A DNA stretch of 64,000 bases, taken from positions 124,001 to 188,000 of the forward strand of contig NZ_JAKLTR010000010.1 in the NCBI RefSeq assembly GCF_022012415.1, in the 5' to 3' direction. Positions 17,560-27,664 of the stretch are shown here, in pieces; within the stretch, counting starts at the first letter, position 1; each line of letters opens with the position of its first letter. The stretch is from Terrimonas ginsenosidimutans (GTDB lineage: Bacteria > Bacteroidota > Bacteroidia > Chitinophagales > Chitinophagaceae). A program made the position numbers and the translations under genes. The notes under the pieces were generated by a model. That model worked only from the letters and a program-made list of their open reading frames with translations. It was not told the DNA's origin and did not search any database.

Positions 17560-18351
17560 TCAGTAATAACGTTCTTCTATCGTATAATGCTCTCCTTTAA
17601 CAGTGATCTTTGCATAGTTCCGTGCGCCTGTTGCACCTACATGCAGGTAATCGATCCCATCTTCATAGGGCTCCAGTAACTTGTACTGGTGATCATGTCC
17701 GTGCATGGAGATCCTTGTCCGGGGATTGGACTGCAGTAATTCAACCCAGTTCATTTCAAGATTTCTGTCGAACGCTGCAGAAGATGGACTTACATGTGAT
17801 AAGAGAAAAATATTTCGTGCAGTTGTGTCAGCCATTTCGCCGGCCAGAAAATTCAGATCAGGAAGAGAACCATTGAATCCCACTTCTTCTGAATTTGTGT
17901 TCAATCCTATGAATTTGCTGTTACCATAGTAGAAGGAAAAGTTTTCAGGACCAAACATCTTATCATATATCAGACGGCCATTGGCAAGCATGTCATGATT
18001 GCCGATAGTTGCAACAAACGGGGCTTTCAACTTCAGCAATCGCTGCGCGATCCAGTTGTATTCTTTATTCAGACCAAAATCAACCAGGTCCCCATTCAAC
18101 AGAACAAAGCGAATATCAGGAAGACCATTTACATGACTCACGAAGTCATCCAGTTGCTCATAGAACCGTTGTGTATCTCCCACAAGGATGAAGGAAAATG
18201 TATCACCAACAACATCTTTCTTCAGCCTGTCAATATTGGTTACATTTAAATTTGTGTGGTCTGGTCGCACCTCACTCGGATGATATTGCATCTTACACCC
18301 GGCAACGCACAACACCACCAATAGTAGTATTGTTGTCTTCATACGCCTCAT
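17560..18351 (-). CDS. Lipoprotein calcineurin-like metallophosphoesterase
   Basis: The start at 18351 (MRRMKTTILLLVVLCVAGC) gives a lipoprotein signal with lipobox VAGC; ATG at 18342 is almost as good, and an upstream ATG at 18366 adds five residues. The enzyme core has the metal-binding motifs GDTQ, GDLVD, GNHD and GHDH in the right order, so the two-metal site of the calcineurin-like family is complete. The protein is expected in the envelope, anchored to a membrane. The substrate, perhaps a nucleotide or phosphodiester, is unknown. The downstream gene encodes an unknown barrel-like protein. Confidence 0.85.
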   Translation of the reverse strand: MRRMKTTILLLVVLCVAGCKMQYHPSEVRPDHTNLNVTNIDRLKKDVVGDTFSFILVGDTQRFYEQLDDFVSHVNGLPDIRFVLLNGDLVDFGLNKEYNWIAQRLLKLKAPFVATIGNHDMLANGRLIYDKMFGPENFSFYYGNSKFIGLNTNSEEVGFNGSLPDLNFLAGEMADTTARNIFLLSHVSPSSAAFDRNLEMNWVELLQSNPRTRISMHGHDHQYKLLEPYEDGIDYLHVGATGARNYAKITVKGEHYTIEERYY

Positions 18352-18465
18352 TCTTTTACCCTGCAAAATTATTCAGGACGCCTGTGTAGAAAAATGTCAA
18401 AAACGCCCCAAAATTTGTCGTTTTAGAAGAATTGATGTACCTGTGGAAGGATAACGGTGTGAGAG

Positions 18466-18596
18466 CTTAAAAGTTTAATAGTTTAAAAGTTTAAGAGTTT
18501 AAGAGTTTAAGAGCCCTGGGGCGAAACGCAGTCTCCTCACAACTTCTAAACCACCAACCTATTAAACTTTTAAACTCTTAAACTTTTAAACTTTTA
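18466..18596. repeat. Inverted cluster of AAAAGTTT / AAGAGTTT units
   Basis: The left arm (18466-18512) repeats TTTAAAAGTTTAAGAGTTTA and the right arm (18559-18596) repeats its inverse TTAAACTTTTAAACTCTTAA. The arms are separated by about 46 bases containing GCCCTGGGGC. The element lies in the 330-base divergent gap between the phosphoesterase and sensor-kinase genes. The same unit occurs at 4915-4996 and 15098-15128. The rest of the gap is a C/T-rich run (18595-18632). Confidence 0.8.
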
Positions 18597-18681
18597 CCCC
18601 CCTTCCCTCCCATTCCTCGGCGGCCTCCTCCGGTTACTCATTCAGACTTACCAATAATCATTTTCTGGATATGTTTGCATC

Positions 18682-20418
18682 ATGATCAACAGCCGCATAT
18701 ATCTCTTCATAATTATTCTGCTGGTGCTGGGCCGCCCGGTTGAGGGATGGTCACAAAGCAAGGATTCCAGCGATGGTCGCTTTGGCAACTACTTCCTGTT
18801 CAATATGAACACGACGGAAAAGCAGCACATGGTGCGCCAGCCCGTCTATTTCCCGATCAGCGATACCGCCATCTACCAGATCTTTGAACGGATCAATGAC
18901 CGCAATGCCGCCAGCCTCACCGCAACGTCTCCCGCCAGCGCAATTATACTGGGCGTAAAATTGAACCCATCACTCAAACACTACTTCTCTGCTACAGTAG
19001 GGTCTATCTCGAAGGAATATTATTCATTCCTGATACAGGACAGTTCTGAAGCAATCCTTGTGGCCATGGGTATCAATTCATCCAACTATAAGGACTTCCG
19101 GTATCATGTTGTGCAAAATGACAGCGTAGAGCTTGTTCCCTGGAGCCCTGTCACTGATCTTCGAAAAGACTACGGAGCAAAAGAACCATTTGCGCTGATC
19201 GGTAAATTCAATCATCCCGGTAAATGGATTGTGGTGGAAGTATACAATGTAAAAGATTACAGAACGCGGGAAGGCGTGGTCTTCGACTGGCGAACCGATC
19301 TCAAACCAAAGCTTGAACAGATCATAGCAGAAGTGCCCGGAAATTATTTCAACATACTTCATCCATCCGTTAACCGGCAATATGCAACACGGTTCAATAA
19401 AATAACGGGCGCACCTGATGATATGCGATTGCCTGCAGACAGTATCCGGAATCTTATTTTCCAATTCAAGAAAAGCGGAACATTACTCTCCGCGGCATAC
19501 CTGATCTCCAAAACCGATAAAACCACTGACACTTCAAAACTTGGCCTGATCGATAACCACGGATACTTCACGCTTGATGGAGACCAGATCCGTGAAGCCG
19601 GGAAATATGAGATCATATTCCAGCGGCAAACCTTAAAAGCCTCGTGGGAAGAAGATCAACTACTCCGGATCCCGTTTGAAGTCATTGCCACGCCATCCAA
19701 CTCCGCGATCGCAAAAAAATTGCTGATCAGCATATTGATCACCATCATTGCTCTGCTGATTTCCTTCTGGATCTACCGAAGAACGATGAGAAAGCACCTG
19801 AAAAAAATGGAGCTTCAAAAAGAAATGGCAACGCTGAAGCTGAACAGTATTAAATCACAACTGAACCCGCATTTTATCTTCAATGCACTTTCCTCCATAC
19901 AAAACCTGATGAACAAACAGGCTATCCCGGAAGCAAATCATTACCTGAACAAATTCGCTTTGCTTACCCGTTCCACACTGGAGAGCAGCGCACAGGATAT
20001 GATCAGCCTTGAGCAGGAATGGGCCATTGCTGATAATTATCTCAGAATGGAACAACTCCGTTTTGGCTTCCACTATGATCTGCAAATGGATGGAACATTA
20101 AATTCCTCCCTTATTGAAGTACCTCCCCTGCTGCTGCAGCCACTGATCGAAAACGCTGTAAAGCATGGAATTGCCGCAAAAAAAGAGGGAACTATATTTG
20201 TGTCCGCCAAACCTTCCGGCAAAGACCTTGTATTGTACATAACAGATAATGGGAAAGGCTTTGATGCCAATATGGATCAAACCGGGTTTGGTATCAGGCT
20301 CAGCAAAGAACGACTTGAATTACTGAATACCATTTATGCTGATAAACCATTCAGCATGCAGATCCTGTCTGATAACAATGGAACGATTGTAACGATCACT
20401 TTAAAAAACTGGCTGTAA
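18682..20418 (+). CDS. LytS-type sensor histidine kinase with periplasmic domain
   Basis: A signal peptide or first helix (residues 1-25) precedes a sensor region of about 320 residues in the periplasm. One membrane helix follows near 350-368 (LLISILITIIALLISFWIY). A HisKA_7TM/His_kinase domain (pfam06580 type) has the phospho-accepting His in LNPHFIFNALSS, the N-box in LLLQPLIENAVKHG and the G-box in DNGKGFDAN. The last codon overlaps the response regulator start by one base (TAATG), so the pair is translationally coupled. The ligand is unknown; genes downstream encode a thioredoxin-like protein and SusC/SusD, so a nutrient or envelope signal is possible. Confidence 0.92.
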   Translation: MINSRIYLFIIILLVLGRPVEGWSQSKDSSDGRFGNYFLFNMNTTEKQHMVRQPVYFPISDTAIYQIFERINDRNAASLTATSPASAIILGVKLNPSLKHYFSATVGSISKEYYSFLIQDSSEAILVAMGINSSNYKDFRYHVVQNDSVELVPWSPVTDLRKDYGAKEPFALIGKFNHPGKWIVVEVYNVKDYRTREGVVFDWRTDLKPKLEQIIAEVPGNYFNILHPSVNRQYATRFNKITGAPDDMRLPADSIRNLIFQFKKSGTLLSAAYLISKTDKTTDTSKLGLIDNHGYFTLDGDQIREAGKYEIIFQRQTLKASWEEDQLLRIPFEVIATPSNSAIAKKLLISILITIIALLISFWIYRRTMRKHLKKMELQKEMATLKLNSIKSQLNPHFIFNALSSIQNLMNKQAIPEANHYLNKFALLTRSTLESSAQDMISLEQEWAIADNYLRMEQLRFGFHYDLQMDGTLNSSLIEVPPLLLQPLIENAVKHGIAAKKEGTIFVSAKPSGKDLVLYITDNGKGFDANMDQTGFGIRLSKERLELLNTIYADKPFSMQILSDNNGTIVTITLKNWL

Positions 20419-21179
20419 TGAGTATCCGCTATATACTTATAGACGATGAACTTAACAACATTGAGAATCTCAGTTTTATGCTTACTCAAAACTGTCCTTC
20501 GCTGGAAAGGGTTGGAAGTGCAGGTTCAGGAGAAGAAGGCAGACGCCTGATCCAAAACACGCAGCCTGATCTTGTATTCCTGGATATTCAAATGCCGGGA
20601 GTAAATGGATTTGATATGCTCCGTAGCCTGGCATCCGTCAACTTTGAGGTGATCTTTGTGACAGCCTATGATCAATATGGCATACAGGCCATCAAATTCT
20701 CTGCTTTGGATTACCTGCTAAAACCAATCGATGTGGAAGATCTGAAAAAAGCGGTGAACAAAGCCATTCAAAAGATCGAAGCCAAACAACAGAATACAAA
20801 CATCAGCAATCTTCTGAAATACCTTCAAACACCAAAACAGGAATCTCCCAGGATTGCGCTGCCTACATTACAGGAAACGCATTATGTGAAGCTGGAAGAT
20901 ATTGTACGGTGTGAGGCATCTGATAATTACACCGCGTTCTTTCTGTCTGGTGGCGACAAAATACTTGTGAGCCGCACCTTGAAGGAGTATGCGGATCTGC
21001 TAAAACCTCATCATTTTATCCGAACGCACCAATCTCACCTCGTAAATAGTAAGTTCATAAAAAGCCTGCTGAAAGAAGATGGCGGAAATCTGCTCTTGCT
21101 GGATAAAACGCGAGTACCCATTTCCAGGCAATACCTTGATCCCGTAAAAAAATCGCTGAACAACATTATTCATCCCTGA
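20418..21179 (+). CDS. LytTR-family response regulator
   Basis: An N-terminal receiver domain (1-120) has the acidic pair in LIDDE, the phospho-accepting Asp near residue 55 (VFLDIQMPG), the switch Thr in FVTAYDQ and the Lys in YLLKP. A C-terminal LytTR DNA-binding domain (about 150-250) contains KLEDIVRCEASDNYTAFF and FIRTHQSHLVN. It is the partner of the overlapping sensor kinase. LytTR regulators bind paired direct repeats; no obvious pair was seen upstream of 18682 or 21195. Confidence 0.95.
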   Translation: MSIRYILIDDELNNIENLSFMLTQNCPSLERVGSAGSGEEGRRLIQNTQPDLVFLDIQMPGVNGFDMLRSLASVNFEVIFVTAYDQYGIQAIKFSALDYLLKPIDVEDLKKAVNKAIQKIEAKQQNTNISNLLKYLQTPKQESPRIALPTLQETHYVKLEDIVRCEASDNYTAFFLSGGDKILVSRTLKEYADLLKPHHFIRTHQSHLVNSKFIKSLLKEDGGNLLLLDKTRVPISRQYLDPVKKSLNNIIHP

Positions 21180-21194
21180 TCAATCAGAACTCTT

Positions 21195-22649
21195 ATGCTG
21201 CGTAAACTATCAGTGTTCCTGGTGGCATGGCATTGCCTTGCCACAACATCAGGACAAGAAGCCAAACAAGTAACAATTACAGCAACATTAATAAAAGCCG
21301 ACAGCACCACTCCGCGTGCTATGGTTTTTAATTTCCTCAACCCTTTTATCCGGACCAGGAAAAGTGCATCGTTTGAAGGAGGAGACCAATTGAAGATAAC
21401 CGGAGAAATGTTGTTCAGGCAAAATATGACGGTGCAGTACAACGGCAGTTTTATCAATCTACTGGTTAAACCAGGAGATTCAGTACATCTCGAAATCGAT
21501 GGAAGCAAAATAAAAAAGGAGAACTTCGACTGGCTTACTATCAGCGGCGACAATGCGCAAATAAGCACAGAAGTAAATCAATGGCACCATTATTTCAACA
21601 CCAGTCACTTTAAAGATTTCGGACCGGCATCATCAATTGAAAACATGAAAGACAGCGTCAGGCGTTGCTATCAGCAATACATTCAGGTGCTGGATAGTTT
21701 TTCAAAAGCCAGGGGAATGTCAACAGCAACATATCAATGGGCGTTGAACGATCTGAAATATACAGTTTCCTATTTCGCCGCCGGTTACCTGACAACAAAA
21801 GACAGTGCTTCCGGAAAGCTCCATTACAATCATGCGCTTTACAGGGACAGCTTGTTTGATCAGTATTCATCCAACGGCTTCCAGTCGATGATGTTTCCTT
21901 ATCACCTGATGAATTACTCAACTACGTTGCTTAAAACCGACACAACGATCCGGATAAATAAATTGAAGGGAAACTACAAAGCAGCAGCGGGAAAAGCCAT
22001 CCAACTGATCATGCGGGAGCCAAAAGGTATAACCAGGGATTACATGCTGTTCAGCACTCTCAACAGCTACCTGGAAGCTTCGCCGTTCTTGCTTGACTCG
22101 ATCCCAAACACAGCATCTTATTTTTCCACGCCCCTGGCCTACAAATATTTGCTGAATGCATCCAGTACAGCGAGACATCCTTCATTGACCGAAAGGTCAA
22201 TTGAGGGCCTGACTTTCCTTGACAGGAAGAAAGGAAAGACACGAATTGCACGCACGGAGATCTTCAACCATTTTAAGCGCATTTATCCGGGAAAGATCAT
22301 TTACCTGGATGTGTATGCAACCTGGTGTGTCCCCTGTCTGCAGGAAATGGAATATACACCGGCATTAAAAAAGCAAACAGATACCAGTAAAATTGTATTT
22401 ATCAATATTTGTCTTCAATCAACCGAACAAAACTGGATAGACCTTGTGAGCAGGAAAGATCTGCAGGGAGAAAATTATTTCCTTGACGATGATGCATCAA
22501 AACTGTTCATGGGAATGTACCAGGTCGGAGGTTTTCCAACCTATATGCTGATTGATGGGCAGGGTAAACTTATTACAAGAACTGCTCCCCGGCCATCTGA
22601 AGGGTATCAGTTTTTACAGGCGATCAACAAACTGCTGAAGGTAAAGTAA
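21195..22649 (+). CDS. TlpA-like thioredoxin-fold protein, exported
   Basis: A signal peptide (MLRKLSVFLVAWHCLATTSGQ) leads into a long N-terminal region of about 320 residues. A C-terminal AhpC/TSA-thioredoxin domain follows, with the redox motif WCVPC near residues 376-380 and the cis-Pro in GGFPTYMLIDG. Proteins of this make-up reduce disulfides in the periplasm of Bacteroidota. It starts 15 bases after the response regulator and is probably in the same operon. The first cysteine of the precursor is inside the signal and does not form a clear lipobox. Confidence 0.88.
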   Translation: MLRKLSVFLVAWHCLATTSGQEAKQVTITATLIKADSTTPRAMVFNFLNPFIRTRKSASFEGGDQLKITGEMLFRQNMTVQYNGSFINLLVKPGDSVHLEIDGSKIKKENFDWLTISGDNAQISTEVNQWHHYFNTSHFKDFGPASSIENMKDSVRRCYQQYIQVLDSFSKARGMSTATYQWALNDLKYTVSYFAAGYLTTKDSASGKLHYNHALYRDSLFDQYSSNGFQSMMFPYHLMNYSTTLLKTDTTIRINKLKGNYKAAAGKAIQLIMREPKGITRDYMLFSTLNSYLEASPFLLDSIPNTASYFSTPLAYKYLLNASSTARHPSLTERSIEGLTFLDRKKGKTRIARTEIFNHFKRIYPGKIIYLDVYATWCVPCLQEMEYTPALKKQTDTSKIVFINICLQSTEQNWIDLVSRKDLQGENYFLDDDASKLFMGMYQVGGFPTYMLIDGQGKLITRTAPRPSEGYQFLQAINKLLKVK

Positions 22650-22852
22650 TGCCAGCGGACCAATACAGGAGTAACATAACAATGCTCCAAATTCATTCAG
22701 CCTTATACCAACGCCTTAATTACCACGAAAAGCACTGTTAGTACAGCGCAGCGCTTCGCCGGTTGAATTGCCATTTTTGGCTTGCAGCGACTTCTCAATT
22801 TCAGTGATCTTGGAACTGCCAGCATGAGCTGGTTAAACCTAAACTGATTATC

Positions 22853-25800
22853 ATGAGAAAAGTTCTGTTGCTATGCCTTTTCCTGGCATCGATGAGCAGC
22901 CTGCTGGCGCAAGATCGTACTGTTAAGGGACGGGTAACAAATGAAAAAGGTGAAGCTGTCAGCTCAGCTTCCGTCAGGATCAAAAACACGAAAGCTGGTA
23001 CAGTTACGGGTAGTGATGGAAGCTTCTCTATCATTGCCAATGATAAAACAATCCTCATTATCAGTTCGCTGGGGTTTGAATCAAATGAAGTCACTGTAGG
23101 ATCACAAACGGAGATCAATATCGAACTTAAAGCCACTGCAGGAAATCTTGGAGAGGTGGTTGTGGTCGGTTATCAGCAATTACGGAAAGCCAATCTCACC
23201 GGGGCGGTTGCAAGAGTGGATGGCAAGGAAGTTGCCAATCGCCCTGTGATGAGTTTTGATCAGGCATTAACCGGTAAGGCAGCCGGAGTACAGGTCAATA
23301 CGTCTTCCGGGCTTGTAGGCGACAACGTCCTCATCCGGATCAGAGGAGCCGCATCCATTTCCTCGGGAAGTCAGCCATTGATCGTGATCGATGGAGTTCC
23401 TGTCACCCAGGGTAATGACCAGCAATTGTATAATCCTGTAAATACACTGGCGGACATTAACCCGAATGATATCGAAAGCGTGGAAGTACTGAAGGATGCT
23501 TCTGCAGCAGCCATCTATGGCAGCCGTGGATCTGCCGGAGTATTGCTGATCACAACAAAAAAGGGCAAAAGCGGAACAGCCACGGTGTCTTATGATGGAT
23601 ATACGGGATTCAGCAACGCATCCCGAATGATGAAAGTGCTGGATGGCGAGCAATATAACACTGTCATCAACAAGCTTGCCACCAACAGTGGTTCGCCGCC
23701 TTACGCCGCTTATGGAGATTACGATGGCGACGGTCAGCCAGATGCCTATAGTACGAACTGGCAGGACGAATTATACAGAAATGGCGGCACACAAAATCAT
23801 CAGGTCGGCATCAGCGGAGGTTCCGGGAAAACAACCTACTACGGATCGATCGGATACAATGATTTTAAAAATTATATCATGGTCAACAGGTTGAGACGTT
23901 CATCTGCACGACTCAATCTTACCACCCAGGCAACAAACTGGCTGGAAACCGGTATCAAAATGCAGTACTCCCAAACCAACTCCTTTGGCCTGGGAAGCGG
24001 TACGGGCGGATCTTTAAGCGGTGTTCCTTTCGGACCGCTGACCGCCTACCCTAATGTGCCGGTTTACAATGATGATGGGTCGTATTATATCGGGAATGGC
24101 GGTAATTCTCCATTAAACAATACACCCAACCCTCTGGCAGTACAAACATTGAACTATGATAATCGCGATACCCGGCGTCTCCTCGGAACTATCTATGGTG
24201 AAGCAAAGATCATTGAAGGCCTGCGCTTCAAATCACAGTATGCCGTTGATCAGCTTTCTGCTTATACTGATCAATACTGGGATCCTTCGGTCGGTGATGG
24301 GAACGGATCTGCGGGTATCGCGCAAACTGTCGCAAACGAAAAACGGATCTGGAGCTGGACCAATACACTGAACTATGTTCAAAAATCAGGCGATCACGAC
24401 TTCAACGTTTTGCTTGGAACGGAGTACACAAGAAGGAACGGAACCGGATTTTACGCGTTAGGGATAGGGATCAACGATGTTTCACTCCGGTTGGTTGACC
24501 CGGCAAATTATGCAAGCGTAAACCTGCAAAACTTCAATACCGAGAACAATGGCCTGGCATCGTACTTCGGCGGAATAAACTACGGCTTCAAGAGTAAATA
24601 TATTGCAACATTCAACCTGCGCGCTGACGCGTATTCAGGATTCGGAAAGGATAACCGGTGGGGATACTTTCCTTCAGGAGCAATAGCGTGGCGGATCAGC
24701 AAGGAAACGTTCATGGAATCCGTTTCTTCCATTGCAGATCTGAAGCTTCGCGCCAGCTATGGGATAACCGGCAATTCGAACATCGGCGACTTCCCGGCAC
24801 TTGCCACATTTATTCCAACGCAGTATGCAGACATCCCTTCCAGTAATCTGAGCAATCCAGGCAATACATCACTGAAATGGGAAAAAACAGGGCAGCTGGA
24901 CATTGGTTTCGATATGACACTCCGGAAAGGATTGCAGATCACATTCGACTACTACAACAAAGAAACAAAAGACCTGATCCTGGCAAACCCGGTGCTGGCA
25001 ACGCTGGGCTTCCCGGGAAACGTGATCACACAAAATATTGGTCAGATCAGGAACCAGGGACTTGAATTATCTGTCAGCGCACCAATCTTCGCTACAAAGA
25101 ATTTCACCTGGGACCTGAACTTCAATACCGCCTGGAATAAAAACAAAGTGATCTCAACGAACAGTAATAACGACGATATCCTTGGCGGCAATGCTATAAT
25201 CAGACCAGGTCATAACCTGGGAGCATTCTTCCTGATACGTTGGGGAGGTGTGAATCCGGATAACGGCTTACCGACATTTCTAGATAAGAACGGCGAACGA
25301 AAGCAGTATGATCATTCCAAACCAGCAGCCAGCCGGTGGACCACTGTAAAAGATGGAACCGTCACAACAGCTGTTACCGCAACAGACCGCGTATTAATGA
25401 ATGACAAAACGCCTTATCCGAAAATATTTGGCGGTCTTTCCCAAACTCTTCGCTACAGGAATATCGATATGCTTGTTGACCTGCAGTACTCATTTGGTTC
25501 ATATGTATATAACTCAACCTTGCAAAACCTGATGTCTTTTACTTCAACGAGGAACAAAAGTGTACATATTCTTGATGCCTGGGCAAAACCCGGCGATCAG
25601 ACTGATGTGCCACGTCTTTATTTCGGAGATAACCAGTTTGCCCAGGTATCAGAAAGATGGCTTGAAAAAGGAGATTTTGTGCGTATCAGAAATATCCAGT
25701 TAGGTTATAGCATTCCAAAAGCATTACTGGAAAAAGTACAATTGACCCGCGTCCGCATTTATGCGCAGGCCCAGAACCTCTTCACCTTCACGGGCTACAA

Positions 25801-25915
25801 AGGGATGGATCCGGAAGCTAATGCCAATGGCAACGTAAACCTTGGTCTGGGTGTTGATTTCTTCAGGCCCGCATTGCCAAGAACTTATACTATTGGAGTA
25901 AACATCGGTCTTTAA
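22853..25915 (+). CDS. SusC/RagA-type TonB-dependent outer-membrane transporter
   Basis: The protein has 1020 residues: a signal peptide (1-20), a carboxypeptidase-regulatory-like domain (about 24-100), and a plug domain (about 105-220) with GEVVVVGYQQLRKANLTGAV and the SusC signature IRGAASISSGSQPLIVIDG. A long beta-barrel ends in TIGVNIGL. It imports oligosaccharides or peptides across the outer membrane using TonB energy. SusD follows 18 bases downstream. No anti-sigma or hybrid sensor gene lies next to it, and no glycoside hydrolase, so the substrate cannot be inferred. The 203-base gap before it contains no clear promoter match. Confidence 0.96.
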   Translation: MRKVLLLCLFLASMSSLLAQDRTVKGRVTNEKGEAVSSASVRIKNTKAGTVTGSDGSFSIIANDKTILIISSLGFESNEVTVGSQTEINIELKATAGNLGEVVVVGYQQLRKANLTGAVARVDGKEVANRPVMSFDQALTGKAAGVQVNTSSGLVGDNVLIRIRGAASISSGSQPLIVIDGVPVTQGNDQQLYNPVNTLADINPNDIESVEVLKDASAAAIYGSRGSAGVLLITTKKGKSGTATVSYDGYTGFSNASRMMKVLDGEQYNTVINKLATNSGSPPYAAYGDYDGDGQPDAYSTNWQDELYRNGGTQNHQVGISGGSGKTTYYGSIGYNDFKNYIMVNRLRRSSARLNLTTQATNWLETGIKMQYSQTNSFGLGSGTGGSLSGVPFGPLTAYPNVPVYNDDGSYYIGNGGNSPLNNTPNPLAVQTLNYDNRDTRRLLGTIYGEAKIIEGLRFKSQYAVDQLSAYTDQYWDPSVGDGNGSAGIAQTVANEKRIWSWTNTLNYVQKSGDHDFNVLLGTEYTRRNGTGFYALGIGINDVSLRLVDPANYASVNLQNFNTENNGLASYFGGINYGFKSKYIATFNLRADAYSGFGKDNRWGYFPSGAIAWRISKETFMESVSSIADLKLRASYGITGNSNIGDFPALATFIPTQYADIPSSNLSNPGNTSLKWEKTGQLDIGFDMTLRKGLQITFDYYNKETKDLILANPVLATLGFPGNVITQNIGQIRNQGLELSVSAPIFATKNFTWDLNFNTAWNKNKVISTNSNNDDILGGNAIIRPGHNLGAFFLIRWGGVNPDNGLPTFLDKNGERKQYDHSKPAASRWTTVKDGTVTTAVTATDRVLMNDKTPYPKIFGGLSQTLRYRNIDMLVDLQYSFGSYVYNSTLQNLMSFTSTRNKSVHILDAWAKPGDQTDVPRLYFGDNQFAQVSERWLEKGDFVRIRNIQLGYSIPKALLEKVQLTRVRIYAQAQNLFTFTGYKGMDPEANANGNVNLGLGVDFFRPALPRTYTIGVNIGL

Positions 25916-25933
25916 TCATTCAAACAAAAAATC

Positions 25934-27403
25934 ATGAGACAGTTTTTATATACACTAAGTATCGTCACGTTTCTTGGAGCAACATCCTGCCAGAAGAAAG
26001 TAACAGACAACGTAATACCCAATGACCGCGTGTCATCTGATCTTGCTTTTTCAACCACCCAAAAAATTGAGAGTGCCGTTGCGGGAGGGTACAACTCTCT
26101 GCAGGACCTGAATTTCCTGTCGGGACGCGCACTGGTTTATATCGATCTTCAGGGAGAAGACATTTTCGACAGGGGAAACTTCTTTGGCGATCTGCCGCGA
26201 TTCAATATGCTTTCCAACAATGGCATCCCCGCGGGAGTATGGAATGCCGGTTACAGTGCGATCGCTACAGCAAACCGTAACATAGCAGGTATTGAAGCTA
26301 ATGCTTCTCTTCTTACATCTGCACGTATAAAAGTGCTGATTGCGGAAAGTAAATTTATCAGGGCAGTAAGCCTGTTCTATCTTGTCAACTTCTTTGCACA
26401 GCCATTTGTTTTCACACCCGAAGCTTCTCATGCGGGTATACCCCTCATCCTGCAAAGTTTTTCAAGCAATGATCCAGCGGGCAACAAACCAAGATCAACC
26501 GTTGCAGAAGTGTATACACAGATCATCAAAGACCTTCAGGAGGCATTAACAGATCTGCCGGTTCAGCAGGATGATCTTTATTCAACAAAAACAAGAGCAA
26601 CCAAAGCTTCAGCTACCGCATTACTGGCAAGAACGTATTTATACAAGAATGACTATGCAAATGCAAAGACCCTCAGCAAACAGATCATTGACGGACTATA
26701 TGGAACGTTCGCGCTGCAGCCAACACCGAATGGGGCGTTTGGAACCGGCAACTTCCAGACCAGCGAAACGATCTGGAGCATTCCGAATAGTGTAAACGAC
26801 AACCCTAACACCAACAACTCCCTTCCTCAACATTATAACCGTTCCGGAAGAGCAGACCTCGCCGTGTCAAAAAGTTTTACCAATACCGTGACCAACCCCT
26901 ACTTCGCTACTGATGACAGGCGAAGAACAACGATGCTCATAGAAAGCGCTGCTCTTCCCGGATACTTCTTTACCACAAAATATACCGATCCGCAAACGCG
27001 GGCAGATTGGGCGCCGATCATCCGCTATGCAGAAATACTACTGACCTATGCAGAAGCAACTGCGCGTCTTGCAACAGGCGTTGACGCCGATGCCATTGCT
27101 GCAACAAATCTTGTCAGAGACAGATCAAGGGTAAGCGCCCCGGCATATACAGTAGCTTCTTTCACAACAAAAGATGAACTTATCAATGCAATCGCTGGCG
27201 AACGGCGCATTGAACTTGCATTCGAAGGCCACCGGCTGTGGGATATTCTGAGAGTGAAAGGGAATGTGACTAATAAGTATGACAACAATGGAGTGACACT
27301 ATTACCAGTGCAGATCTTTGGCTCGGATAAAAGCATTATGCCAATTCCACAAGCTGAGATCGACAAGAGCAAAGGAGTACTGACCCAAAATAAAGGATAT
27401 TAA
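25934..27403 (+). CDS. SusD/RagB-type surface nutrient-binding lipoprotein
   Basis: This is the lid protein of the SusC transporter, exposed at the cell surface. The N-terminus MRQFLYTLSIVTFLGATSC has a lipobox with Cys19. The TPR-rich SusD fold follows (AVAGGYNSLQDL and FIRAVSLFYLVNFFAQPFVF), ending with the typical RRIELAFEGHRLWDILR and IPQAEIDKSKGVLTQNKGY. Its length of 489 residues is normal. It pairs with the upstream SusC gene, and the transcript probably ends in the hairpin-forming repeat at 27511-27628. Confidence 0.96.
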   Translation: MRQFLYTLSIVTFLGATSCQKKVTDNVIPNDRVSSDLAFSTTQKIESAVAGGYNSLQDLNFLSGRALVYIDLQGEDIFDRGNFFGDLPRFNMLSNNGIPAGVWNAGYSAIATANRNIAGIEANASLLTSARIKVLIAESKFIRAVSLFYLVNFFAQPFVFTPEASHAGIPLILQSFSSNDPAGNKPRSTVAEVYTQIIKDLQEALTDLPVQQDDLYSTKTRATKASATALLARTYLYKNDYANAKTLSKQIIDGLYGTFALQPTPNGAFGTGNFQTSETIWSIPNSVNDNPNTNNSLPQHYNRSGRADLAVSKSFTNTVTNPYFATDDRRRTTMLIESAALPGYFFTTKYTDPQTRADWAPIIRYAEILLTYAEATARLATGVDADAIAATNLVRDRSRVSAPAYTVASFTTKDELINAIAGERRIELAFEGHRLWDILRVKGNVTNKYDNNGVTLLPVQIFGSDKSIMPIPQAEIDKSKGVLTQNKGY

Positions 27404-27510
27404 CAGCCATATGCTGAACCGCTTTCTCATTTGGAAGTACGGCTGGTATTTCTATACCGGCTTCTTTTTTCTTAGGAGAAATTGTAAAACACAGGCTGGA
27501 GAACTGCACA

Positions 27511-27628
27511 GCGTAGGAGTATCGCAAAGAGCGCGAAGGGGCGCTATGGACGCAAAGATGTCTGTCTTTAACGGATAATATCTTTGTGTTCTCAGCGGCC
27601 CTTCGCGTTCTTCGCGATACTTCTACGC
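27511..27628. repeat. Long imperfect hairpin, GCGTAGGAG / CTTTGCG type
   Basis: The left arm (27511-27559, beginning GCGTAGGAGTATCGCAAAGA) is the imperfect inverse of the right arm (27580-27628, ending CGATACTTCTACGC). The arms are about 49 bases long, with roughly 80 percent matching positions by eye, and a 20-base loop. It lies between the convergent SusD and DoxX genes and could end transcription from both sides. Confidence 0.8.
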
Positions 27629-27664
27629 CAATTAAATTTTGTAAAGACACTTCACCTCAAGTGA

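Noticed and set aside
18670-18677. TATGTTTG as a -7 promoter box of the sensor kinase
   Set aside because: It ends four bases before the ATG and lacks a TTTG at -33, so it would give a leaderless message; a chance match is as likely.
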